Of a DNA stretch of 64,000 bases, positions 16,660-25,818 are shown in pieces. The stretch lies in the NCBI RefSeq assembly GCF_000245735.1, contig NZ_AHTH01000005.1:372001-436000 (forward strand), given 5' to 3'. The DNA comes from Alishewanella jeotgali KCTC 22429. Lineage in GTDB: Bacteria; Pseudomonadota; Gammaproteobacteria; Enterobacterales; Alteromonadaceae. Below the pieces are notes generated by a model, which saw only the letters and a list, made by a program, of their open reading frames with translations, was not told where the DNA came from and searched no databases. A program made the position numbers and the translations under genes. The stretch's first letter is position 1. Each line of letters starts with the position of its first letter.

Positions 16660-17153
16660 CAGATGCTACTGATTTCGTCCCATTCTTCGTCATTCAGTAA
16701 TTTATTCAGATCAACCAGAATTAGCAGCTGACCATCGCGATTCGCAACGCCCTGAATAAAGCGCGCACTCTCGTCAGTACCGACGTTAGGTGCGTTATCA
16801 ATTTCAGATTGTTTCAGATAGACCACTTCCGCCACGCTATCGACCAGAATACCGATCACCTGCTTCTCAGCTTCAATAATCACTACCCGGGTATTATCGC
16901 TGACTTCTGCCGGCGGTAAACCAAAACGGGCGCGGGTATCAATCACTGTTACCACATTACCGCGCAGGTTGATGATCCCCAGCACATAATCCGGTGAACC
17001 CGGCACCGGTGCAATTTCGGAGTAACGCAACACTTCCTGCACCTGCATCACGTTAATACCGTAGGTTTCTTCCTGCAAACGGAAGGTCACCCACTGCAAT
17101 ACCTGATCCGCGGCCTGGTTCTTATCAGCTTGCTCTGAAAACTTACTATTCAT
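16659..17153 (-). CDS. cheW: Chemotaxis coupling protein CheW
   Basis: A 164-residue CheW that bridges receptors and CheA in chemosensory arrays. Conserved blocks include VTFRLQEETYGINVMQVQEVLRY, IAPVPGSPDYVLGIINLRGNVVTVIDTR, and the receptor-facing IGILVDSVAEVV. It is the second CheW-fold gene in a row, after ParP, and lies downstream of parC as in vibrio- and shewanella-type polar chemotaxis loci. The gene is preceded by GGAGCTG at 17157-17163 as its ribosome site. Confidence 0.95.
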   Translation of the reverse strand: MNSKFSEQADKNQAADQVLQWVTFRLQEETYGINVMQVQEVLRYSEIAPVPGSPDYVLGIINLRGNVVTVIDTRARFGLPPAEVSDNTRVVIIEAEKQVIGILVDSVAEVVYLKQSEIDNAPNVGTDESARFIQGVANRDGQLLILVDLNKLLNDEEWDEISSI

Positions 17154-17178
17154 CTACAGCTCCTTTGGGTCTGCTGGT

Positions 17179-18042
17179 TCAGGCGTTAATATCAAGGCCC
17201 TGGTTTAATAAATTGACCAGCTCATCAACATCAACGAGTACACATTTTTGTTCTTTAATCAGGCCCGCCATCCAGGGCCGTTTCCCCTCGTGCTCACGCC
17301 ATTTTATTTGTTCTGGTTCTAGCGTAATGGTGTCAATTAATTGCTCACAACTCAAGCCCCAATCGCTGGTACCCAGCATAATAACATATTGATAGTTTAG
17401 CTCTGTTGCCAGTTCCGGGGTATATTTTTCCGGCATCACCCAACGGGCAGTATCCACCAGCTGAATTTTTTGTTGCCGATGCAGCATAATGCCTTTAAAC
17501 CAGTCTGGTTTGCCAAATAACGCATTCACGGCACCGACTTCATGAATACCGCCAAGTTCGGTCAGCGGCACCGCAATTTTTAAACCGGCGACACTGAAAA
17601 ATAATGCCTGAAAACGCTGCTGGCGATAGGGCTTTTCGGCTTTCACAACGGTCGCGGCTACCGTAGGTTGCGCCAGACGCTCGGCGATCGGAATAGCGCG
17701 TTGTAACATCTCCGGCGTATTCAGCACTGCGGGTGCGCTCTGAACCTCTGGTGTGGTTTGCGCTTTTGTTGTGGTTTGCACTTTTGCTGTAGCAGGCACT
17801 ACCGGCTCTGCAACCTTGGCAACGGGTACGGCCTGGGCCAGCAACCGATTTAATTCCGCTTTACGACTCTGTGCCAGTTCGGCTTCAGCAAGTGTCGGCG
17901 CCGCCATAACAGGGACTGCCGCTTTCGCTGCGGCTGGCTTGGTCACAGCTGCTGGCACCAACGGCTGCTCAGCATCTTCCTCGGTTAACAACGCCTGCAA
18001 ATAATGCTGGATGACCTTCTGACTCGCAATAAGACTGCTCAT
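17179..18042 (-). CDS. parP: ParP-like CheW-domain polar array protein
   Basis: A 287-residue protein. The N-terminal helix MSSLIASQKVIQHYLQALL is followed by a long Ala/Pro/Thr/Val-rich linker (~25-130) and a C-terminal CheW-fold domain (~135-280; RFQALFFSVAGLKIAVPLTELGGI...PWMAGLIKEQKCVLVDVDELVNLL). This layout and the position directly after parC match ParP, which in Vibrio ties CheA to chemosensory arrays and the ParC polar anchor. Function here is inferred from architecture and synteny. A direct CheW role is the alternative, but the separate cheW next door makes that less likely. Confidence 0.85.
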   Translation of the reverse strand: MSSLIASQKVIQHYLQALLTEEDAEQPLVPAAVTKPAAAKAAVPVMAAPTLAEAELAQSRKAELNRLLAQAVPVAKVAEPVVPATAKVQTTTKAQTTPEVQSAPAVLNTPEMLQRAIPIAERLAQPTVAATVVKAEKPYRQQRFQALFFSVAGLKIAVPLTELGGIHEVGAVNALFGKPDWFKGIMLHRQQKIQLVDTARWVMPEKYTPELATELNYQYVIMLGTSDWGLSCEQLIDTITLEPEQIKWREHEGKRPWMAGLIKEQKCVLVDVDELVNLLNQGLDINA

Positions 18043-18043
18043 T

Positions 18044-18820
18044 TCAAGCCTCCGGACTTAACTGTAACAGATAGGTCAGTAAGGTATTATAGGCAAAAAC
18101 GCCACGTGAATTACCAGCAAAGACATTGGGCGGGGTTTGTGCCAGAGAGGCATCACGAAACTTGGTATCTACCGGCACTACGGCAGACCAGACCCGGTCC
18201 TGATATTTAGCTTTCAGCTCTTTATAGGCCTCCAGTGAGGCTTTGGTCCTTTTATCGTACATGGTTGGGATTATAGTAAAGGTCAGCTCCTGCTTCGAGC
18301 TACGCATCAACGCCATAGTAGCAATCATCCGGTCCAGGCCCTTCAGCGCCAGAAATTCGGTTTGTACCGGGATCAATACCCGATCACAGGCCGCCAGCGC
18401 ATTAACCATCAACACCCCCATTACCGGTGGGCAGTCAATCAGGACATAATCATAATCCTGCTCAATCAGCTTCAAACCTTTCTTTAAGATCAGGCCCATA
18501 CCACTCTGGTTTCCTAACGAGCGGTCCAGCGTCGCCAGTGACATTGAAGCCGGCAGGATATCGAGCCGCTCTGCCGTACTGGGGCAAAGTGATTGCAGAA
18601 TTTCCTCGCGGCTGATTGTTTTGCCCCGGGTGAAAATATCGTAGACACTGACTTCAAGTTCCTCAGCGTCAATACCAAAGTAATAGGTTAAAGACGCGTG
18701 CGGATCCATATCGACCAACAACACACGATAGCCACGCTCAGCTAACAAACCACCTAGTGTGACAGTAGTGGTGGTTTTACCGACGCCACCTTTTTGATTC
18801 GCAATAGTCCAAATTACCAC
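18044..18820 (-). CDS. parC: ParC-like ParA-family ATPase (polar chemotaxis localisation)
   Basis: A 258-residue ParA/MinD-type ATPase. The deviant Walker A NQKGGVGKTTTTVTLGGLL starts within ten residues of the N-terminus. Further motifs are VLLVDMDPHASLTYYFG and YVLIDCPPVMGVLMVNAL. The GTG at 18820 was chosen: AGGA lies 8 bases upstream and the protein then starts as ParA proteins do, just after the motB stop. An upstream in-frame start would overlap motB. In Vibrio, ParC places chemosensory arrays at the cell pole; linkage to parP and cheW supports that role here. Confidence 0.88.
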   Translation of the reverse strand: MVIWTIANQKGGVGKTTTTVTLGGLLAERGYRVLLVDMDPHASLTYYFGIDAEELEVSVYDIFTRGKTISREEILQSLCPSTAERLDILPASMSLATLDRSLGNQSGMGLILKKGLKLIEQDYDYVLIDCPPVMGVLMVNALAACDRVLIPVQTEFLALKGLDRMIATMALMRSSKQELTFTIIPTMYDKRTKASLEAYKELKAKYQDRVWSAVVPVDTKFRDASLAQTPPNVFAGNSRGVFAYNTLLTYLLQLSPEA

Positions 18821-18821
18821 G

Positions 18822-19793
18822 TTATGGATCCTGTCGTTCGGGTACCGCGTCGGGGTTATCGCGACGGGTAGTGATCCGGATACCGCCACCCGGCAGGCTA
18901 ATCACCTGAATGGTTCCATCCTCGCTTTGTACCTCGCCAGGCTGTGGCTCGGCGATGGCCGCCGGCAGCTCAGCAGGGCGCACATTATTATCAGGCCGGT
19001 AACCGTAGCGGGAAATCGCAATTTCTACCTTACGGTTGGCAGCCCGCCCCGCAGCCGTGCTGTTATCCGCGGTCGGATAATACTGGCCATACCCCTCTAT
19101 CGCCATACGCTGCGGCGGCGTGCCCTGACTTTCCAGCAATCTGAGTACTGAGGTCGCCCGCGCCACCGACAGTTCCCAATTCGACGAGAATAGCTCATTC
19201 GCGATCGGTACATTATCAGTGTAGCCGCGTATGCGTAAAAAATTATTGATCGGGTTTATAATTTTACCAATTTCCTGCAGTACTACCCGTGCCGAATTGG
19301 TTGCAGCCGCACTGCCGGATGGGAACAGCAAGCCACTACTCAGTTCAATCACTAACCAGTCTTGCTCCAGTCGAACCTTGGCTAAACCCTGGTCCAACAG
19401 TTGCGTCAGCGACTGGGTGAGTTCCTGCTCCAGCGATTGTAGCGGACTTCCCAGATAATGCTGGCGAAGATCGGTCAACTCTTTGGCATCAGCTAATAGC
19501 TCCGGGCCTTTTGCCTGCTCTAATGAGCTGCCATAGCGTTCAAAGTCACTTTGCGGTGCAGTCTGAGTTAACACGCCAGCGCCGCTGAGGCCGGTTTCAC
19601 TTTGCCGCGGTTTATCAAAAATCCGGGTCAAAGACTCTGTTAAAACACTGTATTCTTCCTGCTTTAACAGCGACAGGGCGTAGAGCACTACGAACAAGGC
19701 AAACATCAGGGTCATATAGTCAGCATAGGAAACCAACCAACGGTCAAGATCTTCGCGCTCTGTAGTTTGCTGGTGTCTGCGCTGCCGGTACAT
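18822..19793 (-). CDS. motB: MotB/MotD-type flagellar stator protein
   Basis: A 323-residue stator subunit. The single membrane helix WLVSYADYMTLMFALFVVLYALSLL carries the ion-conducting Asp in SYADYMTL. A plug and linker region follows, then an OmpA-like peptidoglycan-binding domain (~175-280: LRIRGYTDNVPIAN, FSSNWELSVARATSVLRLLE, GYGQYYPTADN, RAANRKVEIAI). Location within the chemotaxis cluster is that of the Pseudomonas motCD pair, and a proton-driven stator is likely though not proven. The C-terminal ~40 residues are Pro/Gly/Arg-rich. It follows motA by three bases. Confidence 0.9.
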   Translation of the reverse strand: MYRQRRHQQTTEREDLDRWLVSYADYMTLMFALFVVLYALSLLKQEEYSVLTESLTRIFDKPRQSETGLSGAGVLTQTAPQSDFERYGSSLEQAKGPELLADAKELTDLRQHYLGSPLQSLEQELTQSLTQLLDQGLAKVRLEQDWLVIELSSGLLFPSGSAAATNSARVVLQEIGKIINPINNFLRIRGYTDNVPIANELFSSNWELSVARATSVLRLLESQGTPPQRMAIEGYGQYYPTADNSTAAGRAANRKVEIAISRYGYRPDNNVRPAELPAAIAEPQPGEVQSEDGTIQVISLPGGGIRITTRRDNPDAVPERQDP

Positions 19794-19796
19794 AGC

Positions 19797-20540
19797 TTAG
19801 CCCGGTAAATAGGATTGCAGTTTAGGCTCAATGGCTTTGGGATTCTGGCCCTGAGCGATAGAAACCAGCCCTTCAATAATTAGCTCGTGGTACAGGCTTT
19901 GCTGTTGGATCAGGTTTTTTAGCTTATTGCCTATCGGGATAAACACCAGGTTGGCAAAACCTACACCGTATATGGTTGCAACAAAGGCAGTGGCAATGCC
20001 TGCGCCGAGCAACTTGGGATCACTGATATTGGCCATCGCCTGGATCAATCCCAACACAGCACCAATAATGCCGATAGTCGGGCTGTAGCCCCCCATGGCT
20101 TCAAAGATTCTGGCACCGCGCAGTAAACGCTCGCGCTCCAGGCTAAGCTCGGCATCAAGCGTCGCTTGCAATTGCGCGGCATCGGCACCGTCAACCAGTA
20201 AGTTCAGCCCGCGATGTAAAAAGGGATCACTTTCCTGCAGCGCAGCATCTTCCAGAGATAAAAAACCATTCGCCCTGGCGGCAGAACCCCAATCGACAAT
20301 CCGGCCGATGGTGCGTTTCACGGGTAAGCGCGAGGACTGAAACACCCAGGGTAACAGGCGAAAACCAAGTTGAAACTGGTGAAAAGGCGTCTGCAGCATT
20401 ACGGCGCCGAGGGTACCACCGAACACGATGATAAAGGCCGGTAAATGCAGTAAGGTAGCAACAGCACCACCTTCCAGCATAAAGCCACCGGTCACTGCAA
20501 AGAGCGCCAGCAACAGTCCGCCAAGCGCCAGCTTATCCAT
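19797..20540 (-). CDS. motA: MotA/MotC-type flagellar stator protein
   Basis: A 247-residue four-helix stator subunit. The membrane segments are about residues 3-20, 30-48, 147-170 and 180-200; the last pair sits in [21 protein letters not shown] and [23 protein letters not shown]. The cytoplasmic loop between helices 2 and 3 (with [16 protein letters not shown]) faces FliG. Its start overlaps the cheB 3' end by 8 bases, placing it in the che operon, as with Pseudomonas motC. A second stator pair may exist elsewhere in the genome. Confidence 0.9.
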   Translation of the reverse strand: MDKLALGGLLLALFAVTGGFMLEGGAVATLLHLPAFIIVFGGTLGAVMLQTPFHQFQLGFRLLPWVFQSSRLPVKRTIGRIVDWGSAARANGFLSLEDAALQESDPFLHRGLNLLVDGADAAQLQATLDAELSLERERLLRGARIFEAMGGYSPTIGIIGAVLGLIQAMANISDPKLLGAGIATAFVATIYGVGFANLVFIPIGNKLKNLIQQQSLYHELIIEGLVSIAQGQNPKAIEPKLQSYLPG

Positions 20541-21690
20541 GTTTTACTTCCTGCAGCATACGGGCCGCGACATCTTCCAGACTCACTTCCTGATCCATTA
20601 AGCCCGCTGCAGCAATGGCTTGCGGCATACCATAAACCACACAGCTAGCTTCATCCTGGGCCCAGATGGTAGCGCCCTGCTGCTTTAGCAGTCTGGCACC
20701 TTCCCGGCCATCAGCCCCCATGCCGGTCAGTACTATTGCCAGTACCTTATCCTGGTAAACCCGGGCAGCAGTGGCAAAGGTAATATCGACGCTGGGTTTA
20801 AAGGTGATCCGTGGCGAATCGTCTTCTTTGATCCTTAAGCGTGCCTGACCTTCTGAGCCCTCAACCAACATCTGCTTACCGCCGGGTGCCAGATAGGCCA
20901 CGCCGGGCTTTAACAGATCATTGTCTTCGGCTTCTTTGATTTCAATTTTGGCCAGACTATTCAGCCGCTGGGCAAAAGCGCCGGTAAAGGCGGCCGGCAT
21001 ATGCTGGATCAAAATAATCGGCAACGGGAAGGTCGCTGGCAGCGCGGTCAGGATCCGTTGTAAGGCGACGGGGCCCCCGGTAGAGGTACCGATAGCAACA
21101 ATTTTATAATCCTTGCCACTGGCACTGAAATGGCTGCGTGGTGTTAAAGCCGGCCGTTCAAAACGACCGCGCTCTGCAGCCCCAGACTCCAGTGTCCGCT
21201 CTACCGCTCTGCCACCAAGTGGTTGGCGAAGCACACTGCTCTGACTACTGCGGGCTAAGGCTGAAGTACTAAAGGTTGAACGCCCCAGTGGCCTGCGTCT
21301 GGCTACCGCCCGAACCCGCTCGCGCAGTAATTCACCAGCTTCCTGTTTATCGCGGGCAATATCCTCAAACTTCTTTGGCAGAAAATCGACAGCGCCGGCT
21401 TCCAGCGCATCAAGCGTCGCTCTCGCCCCCTCGTGAGTAAGGGAAGAGAACATCAGGATTGGAATGCGTTGGACTTTTAAAATTTCCCGCACTGCCGAGA
21501 TGCCGTCTAAAACCGGCATCTCAATATCCATGGTGATAACATCGGGTTTTAATGCCAGGGCTTTTTCAACCGCTTCGCGGCCGTTTACTGCACTATCGAT
21601 AACTTCAAGTTCTGCGTCAGCCGACAGGATCTCCTGTAACCGGCGACGGAAGAAGCTGGAGTCATCAACGATCAATACCCTAATTGCCAT
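20533..21690 (-). CDS. cheB: Chemotaxis methylesterase/deamidase CheB
   Basis: A 385-residue two-domain protein. The receiver (1-~120) carries the phosphoacceptor Asp in [15 protein letters not shown] Ser/Arg-rich linker of about 70 residues leads to the methylesterase domain (~195-380), with catalytic Ser in [14 protein letters not shown], His in [17 protein letters not shown] and Asp in [16 protein letters not shown]. It removes methyl groups from receptor glutamates when phosphorylated by CheA, allowing adaptation. It follows cheA by 11 bases. No cheR is seen in this window, so the methyltransferase must be encoded elsewhere. Confidence 0.96.
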   Translation of the reverse strand: MAIRVLIVDDSSFFRRRLQEILSADAELEVIDSAVNGREAVEKALALKPDVITMDIEMPVLDGISAVREILKVQRIPILMFSSLTHEGARATLDALEAGAVDFLPKKFEDIARDKQEAGELLRERVRAVARRRPLGRSTFSTSALARSSQSSVLRQPLGGRAVERTLESGAAERGRFERPALTPRSHFSASGKDYKIVAIGTSTGGPVALQRILTALPATFPLPIILIQHMPAAFTGAFAQRLNSLAKIEIKEAEDNDLLKPGVAYLAPGGKQMLVEGSEGQARLRIKEDDSPRITFKPSVDITFATAARVYQDKVLAIVLTGMGADGREGARLLKQQGATIWAQDEASCVVYGMPQAIAAAGLMDQEVSLEDVAARMLQEVKHG

Positions 21691-21701
21691 AGATTACCTG
21701 C

Positions 21702-23873
21702 TTATCCATGCAGCCGGTTAAACTGTTCAAATTTAATCTTGGATTTCTTCGCATAATGCTTCAGCAAATTAGGCACATCCAGGATCAGGGCAATACCGCC
21801 ATCAGAGGTAATGGTCGCGCCAGCCATACCCGGTGTCCCCTGCAACAGGGCGTCCAGCGCTTTAATCACAACCTCTTCCTGGCCAATCAACTGATCAACC
21901 ACAAAGCCGACCTGCTGCTGACCAATTTGCACTATGACTACATGACCCTGGGCCCGGCGCAGTTTTTTATCCGAGTTTTTCACCAGCCAGTGCTCGAGGT
22001 AAAACAATGGAATGGCTTTGTTACGAACAACAATTGTCAACTGACCGTCAACAATATTGGTTTTCGCCAGATCAAGGTGGAAAATCTCGTTCACACCGGC
22101 CAGCGGTAAGGCAAAGGTCTGCTTACCGACAATTACCATTAGGGTTGGCAGGATCGCCAGCGTCAGAGGCACCTTAATTTCCAGCAAGGTGCCCTCACCC
22201 AGTTTGGAGTGAATATGCACGGTACCGTTGAGTTGGGTGATCTTAGTTTTCACCACGTCCATACCGACACCACGGCCGGAAATATCGGAGATCTGTTCTT
22301 TGGTTGAAAAACCCGGTGCGAAAATCAGGTTAAAGGCGTCGGTATCCGACATCCGCGCTGCGGTATCGGCATCAATAACACCGCGCTTTATCGCCAGATT
22401 TTTCAGCTTCTCCGGATCCATACCTGCGCCATCATCCTGAATTGTCAACAGGATATGGTCACCGGCTTGTTGCGCGGCTAACTTGACCACACCAGTACGC
22501 GGCTTACCGGCAGCCTGACGCACATCCGGTAACTCAATACCATGGTCAACCGAGTTTCGCACTAAATGCACCAGTGGGTCGGCCAGCGCTTCGACCAGGT
22601 TCTTATCCAGGTCGGTCTCTTCACCTTCCAAGATCAGGTCGATATCTTTTTTCAGAGAGCGGGCCAAATCGCGTACCACGCGCGGGAAACGACCAAATAC
22701 TTTCTTAATTGGCTGCATTCGCGTTTTCATTACCGCGCCCTGAATGTCGGCAGTCACCACATCCAGGTTAGCGATGGCTTTACTCATTTCCTCGTTTTGC
22801 GCAGAGCCCGATAAACTAACCAACCGGTTTCTGACTAATACCAGTTCACCGACCATATTCATAATCTGATCCAGCCGTTTGGTATCAACCCGCACCGTGG
22901 TCTCAGCAACCACTGCCCCTTTATCTGCGGCGGCAGCACTCGCTACTGGCGCTACCGGTGCTTCCGAAGCTTTAACCGGCGTGGCAGCAGGAGCGGCAAC
23001 CGGTGCTGGGGGCGCTACTTCGGCTTTAGCTGCTGCCGGGGTTACCGGTGCCTTACCCTTGCCATGCAATTGATCCAGCAGTGCTTCAAACTCATCGTCG
23101 GTAATTTCATCTGCCTTAGCAGCGGGTACGACCGGCGCTGAGGCTGCCGCAGTCACAGTAGCAGTCACTTCCGGCTTAAAGCTCCCCTTGCCATGCAGCT
23201 GGTCAAGCAAGGCTTCAAACTCATCATCAGTAATATCATCGCCTGCGGTCGCTGGCATCGCCGGCACATTGGTCGTCACCTCGGTGCGACCAGGAGCACC
23301 CGCGCCATGAAGTTCATCGAGCATGCGCTCAAATTCATCTTCGGTAATGCTGTCGATATCATCGCCGGCAGCGCTGCTATCTGGCGTGGCGGTTAGTTGC
23401 TGCACCTTTGCAACCTGTGGTGCAACCGGAGCAGTAACCGCAGGTGCAGCCTTGGCTGCCTGAGGTGCTGCCTCGCCCGGTGTTTCCGGCTCGGAATAGA
23501 AATGCAACGCAGCTAATAGCTGAGGATCGGCCGGGGTCAACGGCTGACGGGCTTTCACCTCAGTAAACATTTCATTGACCACATCCAGAGCCTGTAAGAT
23601 AACATCCATCAGCTCGGGGGTAACGCTGCGCTTGCCGGTACGGAGAATATCAAACACGTTTTCAGCGCCATGGCAGGCGTCGACTAATTCGGTCAGCGAC
23701 AGAAAACCGGCGCCACCTTTAACGGTATGGAAACCGCGAAAAATAGCATTTAACAGAGCAGTGTCTTGAGGATTATTCTCAAGCTCGACCAGCTGTTCTT
23801 GCAACAGCTCAAGTATTTCACCAGCTTCGACCAGAAAATCCTGGAGGATGTCTTCATCCATATCAAAACTCAT
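21702..23873 (-). CDS. cheA: Chemotaxis histidine kinase CheA
   Basis: A 723-residue kinase. P1 (HPt) occupies ~1-110, with phospho-His49 in FRGFHTVKGGAGFL. A long low-complexity linker (~125-335) holds three copies of an acidic motif in place of a recognisable P2 domain. P3 dimerisation (~340-400) is followed by the P4 kinase with HLVRNSVDHGIE (N box), DDGAGMD (G1), FAPGFSTKEQISDISGRGVGMDVV (F/G2), and a P5 CheW-like domain (~575-720). The linker layout is like the vibrio-type CheA in which a LID segment docks to ParP. It receives receptor signals via CheW and phosphorylates CheY and CheB. Confidence 0.96.
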   Translation of the reverse strand: MSFDMDEDILQDFLVEAGEILELLQEQLVELENNPQDTALLNAIFRGFHTVKGGAGFLSLTELVDACHGAENVFDILRTGKRSVTPELMDVILQALDVVNEMFTEVKARQPLTPADPQLLAALHFYSEPETPGEAAPQAAKAAPAVTAPVAPQVAKVQQLTATPDSSAAGDDIDSITEDEFERMLDELHGAGAPGRTEVTTNVPAMPATAGDDITDDEFEALLDQLHGKGSFKPEVTATVTAAASAPVVPAAKADEITDDEFEALLDQLHGKGKAPVTPAAAKAEVAPPAPVAAPAATPVKASEAPVAPVASAAAADKGAVVAETTVRVDTKRLDQIMNMVGELVLVRNRLVSLSGSAQNEEMSKAIANLDVVTADIQGAVMKTRMQPIKKVFGRFPRVVRDLARSLKKDIDLILEGEETDLDKNLVEALADPLVHLVRNSVDHGIELPDVRQAAGKPRTGVVKLAAQQAGDHILLTIQDDGAGMDPEKLKNLAIKRGVIDADTAARMSDTDAFNLIFAPGFSTKEQISDISGRGVGMDVVKTKITQLNGTVHIHSKLGEGTLLEIKVPLTLAILPTLMVIVGKQTFALPLAGVNEIFHLDLAKTNIVDGQLTIVVRNKAIPLFYLEHWLVKNSDKKLRRAQGHVVIVQIGQQQVGFVVDQLIGQEEVVIKALDALLQGTPGMAGATITSDGGIALILDVPNLLKHYAKKSKIKFEQFNRLHG
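23055..23348 (-). repeat. Three copies of an acidic ITDDEFEALLDQLHGKG-type motif in CheA
   Basis: CheA residues 176-190, 214-230 and 256-273 each carry the pattern [DE]xIT[DE][DE]EFExxLD[EQ]LHGxG, separated by ~25-residue Ala/Pro/Thr/Val spacers. Copies 2 and 3 are nearly identical; copy 1 is more diverged (ITEDEFERMLDELHGAG). They resemble short linear docking motifs strung along a flexible linker. Confidence 0.9.
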
Positions 23874-23888
23874 CAGTAAGCACCTCTG

Positions 23889-24638
23889 TTAAAAACCTAA
23901 GCTGGATAAAAGATCGTCGACATCGTCCTGCCCGGTTACAACGTCGTCACGCCCTTGAGCATCAATTATTGGGCCTTCAGCCTCACCAGCCAGAATTTTT
24001 CGCTTCACTGGTTTTTGCTCCAGATGCTGCAGATTGGTTGTACCAAAGGCGGTGAGTAAGCCGATCAAACTTTCTTCCACCTCCCGCACCAATTCGATGA
24101 CACGCCGTAAAATTTGACCTGTGAGGTCCTGATAATCCTGCGCCATCAACACATCTGTTAATAGCTGATTCAAACGCGTCGACTCATCAACAGTCTGTTT
24201 TAAAAAACCGTCAACGCCATGACACAGCGTCTTAAACTCACCTAGTTTCAGGTCCCGAGTCATCAATTTCTGCCATTGCGGAAGTAATAGCCCTAGCTTT
24301 TGGCTGATCTGATCTGCAATAGGTAAACAGGATTCAACTGCATCCATAGTCCGGTTAGCAGCCTGCTCCGTCATATCAATAACATGATTCAAGCGCTTTT
24401 TTGCGTCAGGGATATCTTCTTCAAGCAGGTTGTTAAGCGAAGGATCAATTTGGAAGTTCTTGAGCGAGTCATGCAGTTGTCGTGTCAGCTTACCAACCTC
24501 TGCAAATAACTCAGAAGAACCCGGCATACCGAGTTGTTGTACCAACTCGTTCGCGATCTCCTGCTCACCCATTTCCAACAACTGAACCAATTCTTTCGCC
24601 TGTTCGAGTGTGATGAGCGGGGCCGTACTAGCAGGCAT
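23889..24638 (-). CDS. cheZ: CheY-P phosphatase CheZ
   Basis: A 249-residue helical phosphatase that dephosphorylates CheY-P. The catalytic helix signature is AQDYQDLTGQILRRVIELV, whose Gln in QDLTGQ is the active residue. The C-terminus ends in DDVDDLLSSLGF, the classical tethered CheY-binding peptide. The middle is a long helical hairpin forming the dimer four-helix bundle. It sits between cheY and cheA, as in other polar-flagellate gammaproteobacteria. The ribosome site is AAGGAG before the ATG. Confidence 0.95.
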   Translation of the reverse strand: MPASTAPLITLEQAKELVQLLEMGEQEIANELVQQLGMPGSSELFAEVGKLTRQLHDSLKNFQIDPSLNNLLEEDIPDAKKRLNHVIDMTEQAANRTMDAVESCLPIADQISQKLGLLLPQWQKLMTRDLKLGEFKTLCHGVDGFLKQTVDESTRLNQLLTDVLMAQDYQDLTGQILRRVIELVREVEESLIGLLTAFGTTNLQHLEQKPVKRKILAGEAEGPIIDAQGRDDVVTGQDDVDDLLSSLGF

Positions 24639-24664
24639 AGTGTTACTCCTTGGTCAGATACGGC

Positions 24665-25048
24665 TTAACCTATCCGCTCAAATACTTTTGCCAACTTTTC
24701 CTGTAAGGTAGCAGCAGTAAAAGGTTTCACAATGTAGCCATTGACACCCGCTTGGGCCGCCGCAATGATTTGTTCCTTTTTGGCTTCTGCCGTAACCATT
24801 AACACAGGGATATGCTTAAGCTTGGCATCTGCACGAATAGCCCTAAGCAAATCAATGCCCTGCATACCAGGCATATTCCAGTCAGTAACCACAAAATCAA
24901 AGTCCCCACCTTGCAGCATAGGGAGCGCTGTACTGCCATCATCGGCTTCCGAAATATTGGTAAAACCAAGATCACGTAACAGGTTTTTAATGATGCGTCT
25001 CATGGTTGAAAAGTCATCAACCACAAGAATTTTCATATTCTTATCCAA
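24665..25048 (-). CDS. cheY: Chemotaxis response regulator CheY
   Basis: A ~127-residue single receiver domain that, when phosphorylated, binds FliM and switches motor rotation. The acidic pair is in [13 protein letters not shown], the phosphoacceptor in [13 protein letters not shown], the switch Thr in [13 protein letters not shown] and the Lys in [16 protein letters not shown] at 25048 (giving [12 protein letters not shown]) is preferred: GGAGG is five bases upstream and the protein edge matches CheY homologues beginning MDKNMKIL. An ATG at 25072 would add eight residues and place the ribosome site inside the gene. Confidence 0.93.
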   Translation of the reverse strand: MDKNMKILVVDDFSTMRRIIKNLLRDLGFTNISEADDGSTALPMLQGGDFDFVVTDWNMPGMQGIDLLRAIRADAKLKHIPVLMVTAEAKKEQIIAAAQAGVNGYIVKPFTAATLQEKLAKVFERIG

Positions 25049-25090
25049 AGTCCCCTCCGAAGAGAAAGTCATCCCAATATTCAGGATACA

Positions 25091-25810
25091 CTACAACCAA
25101 GCCTGCATCCGCGCTTTTAACCGCACTAATGCCTGACTATGAATCTGACTGATACGGGACTCACTGACATCCAGCACCGCCCCGATCTCTTTTAAGTTTA
25201 GCTCGTCATTATAATACAGTGACAATACTAACGCTTCCCGCTCAGGTAAACTACTGATATGTTTTGTCAGAGCAGTGTTAAAGGCTTCATTTGCCTGTTC
25301 CTGATACAACTGATCCGTATCGACATCATCTGCTGTTACCAGCACATCCTCAGAGATACCGAGGTCCTCAATACCAATGATTCGGCCAGAGCTAACGTCA
25401 CTAAGCATATGATGATATTCATCTAAAGAGATAGCAAGTTTTTCTGCAACTTCATGATCCCGTACATCACGCCCCAATTGCGCTTCGAGCTCGGCAATGG
25501 TCTCGGCAATAAGCCGCGCATTACGATGGACGGACCTGGGAGTCCAGTCGCCACGCCGAATTTCATCCAGCATGGCCCCCCGGATACGGATCCCAGCAAA
25601 GGTTTCGAAGCTGGCTCCTTTGCTACCATCAAAATTTTTCGCGGCTTCAATTAAGCCAATCATGCCTGCTTGGATTAAGTCATCTGCTTGTACGCTGGCC
25701 GGGAGACGGGCCAGCAAATGATAAGCAATACGTTTTACCAGTGGGGCATGACGTTCCACCAGTTGTTGCATGTGATCAATACCACCATAAGCGGCCAGCT
25801 TACTGTTCAC
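25091..25810 (-). CDS. fliA: Flagellar sigma factor FliA (sigma-28)
   Basis: A 239-residue sigma factor of the sigma-28 group. Region 2 includes AYHLLARLPASVQADDLIQAGMIGLIEAAKNFD and FETFAGIRIRGAMLDEIRRGDW. Region 3 follows, and region 4 ends with LKEIGAVLDVSESRISQIHSQALVRLKARM. It directs RNA polymerase to late flagellar genes with TAAA-N15-GCCGATAA promoters, and two such sites are visible at 50.83-50.89 kb. It is co-transcribed after flhG. The anti-sigma factor FlgM is not in this window. Confidence 0.97.
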   Translation of the reverse strand: MNSKLAAYGGIDHMQQLVERHAPLVKRIAYHLLARLPASVQADDLIQAGMIGLIEAAKNFDGSKGASFETFAGIRIRGAMLDEIRRGDWTPRSVHRNARLIAETIAELEAQLGRDVRDHEVAEKLAISLDEYHHMLSDVSSGRIIGIEDLGISEDVLVTADDVDTDQLYQEQANEAFNTALTKHISSLPEREALVLSLYYNDELNLKEIGAVLDVSESRISQIHSQALVRLKARMQAWL

Positions 25811-25818
25811 AAGTCCCC

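Noticed and set aside
22000-23900. Repeated DNA in the cheA linker as a CRISPR-like or satellite array
   Set aside because: The repetition is at protein level with diverged codons and irregular spacing; it is coding sequence.
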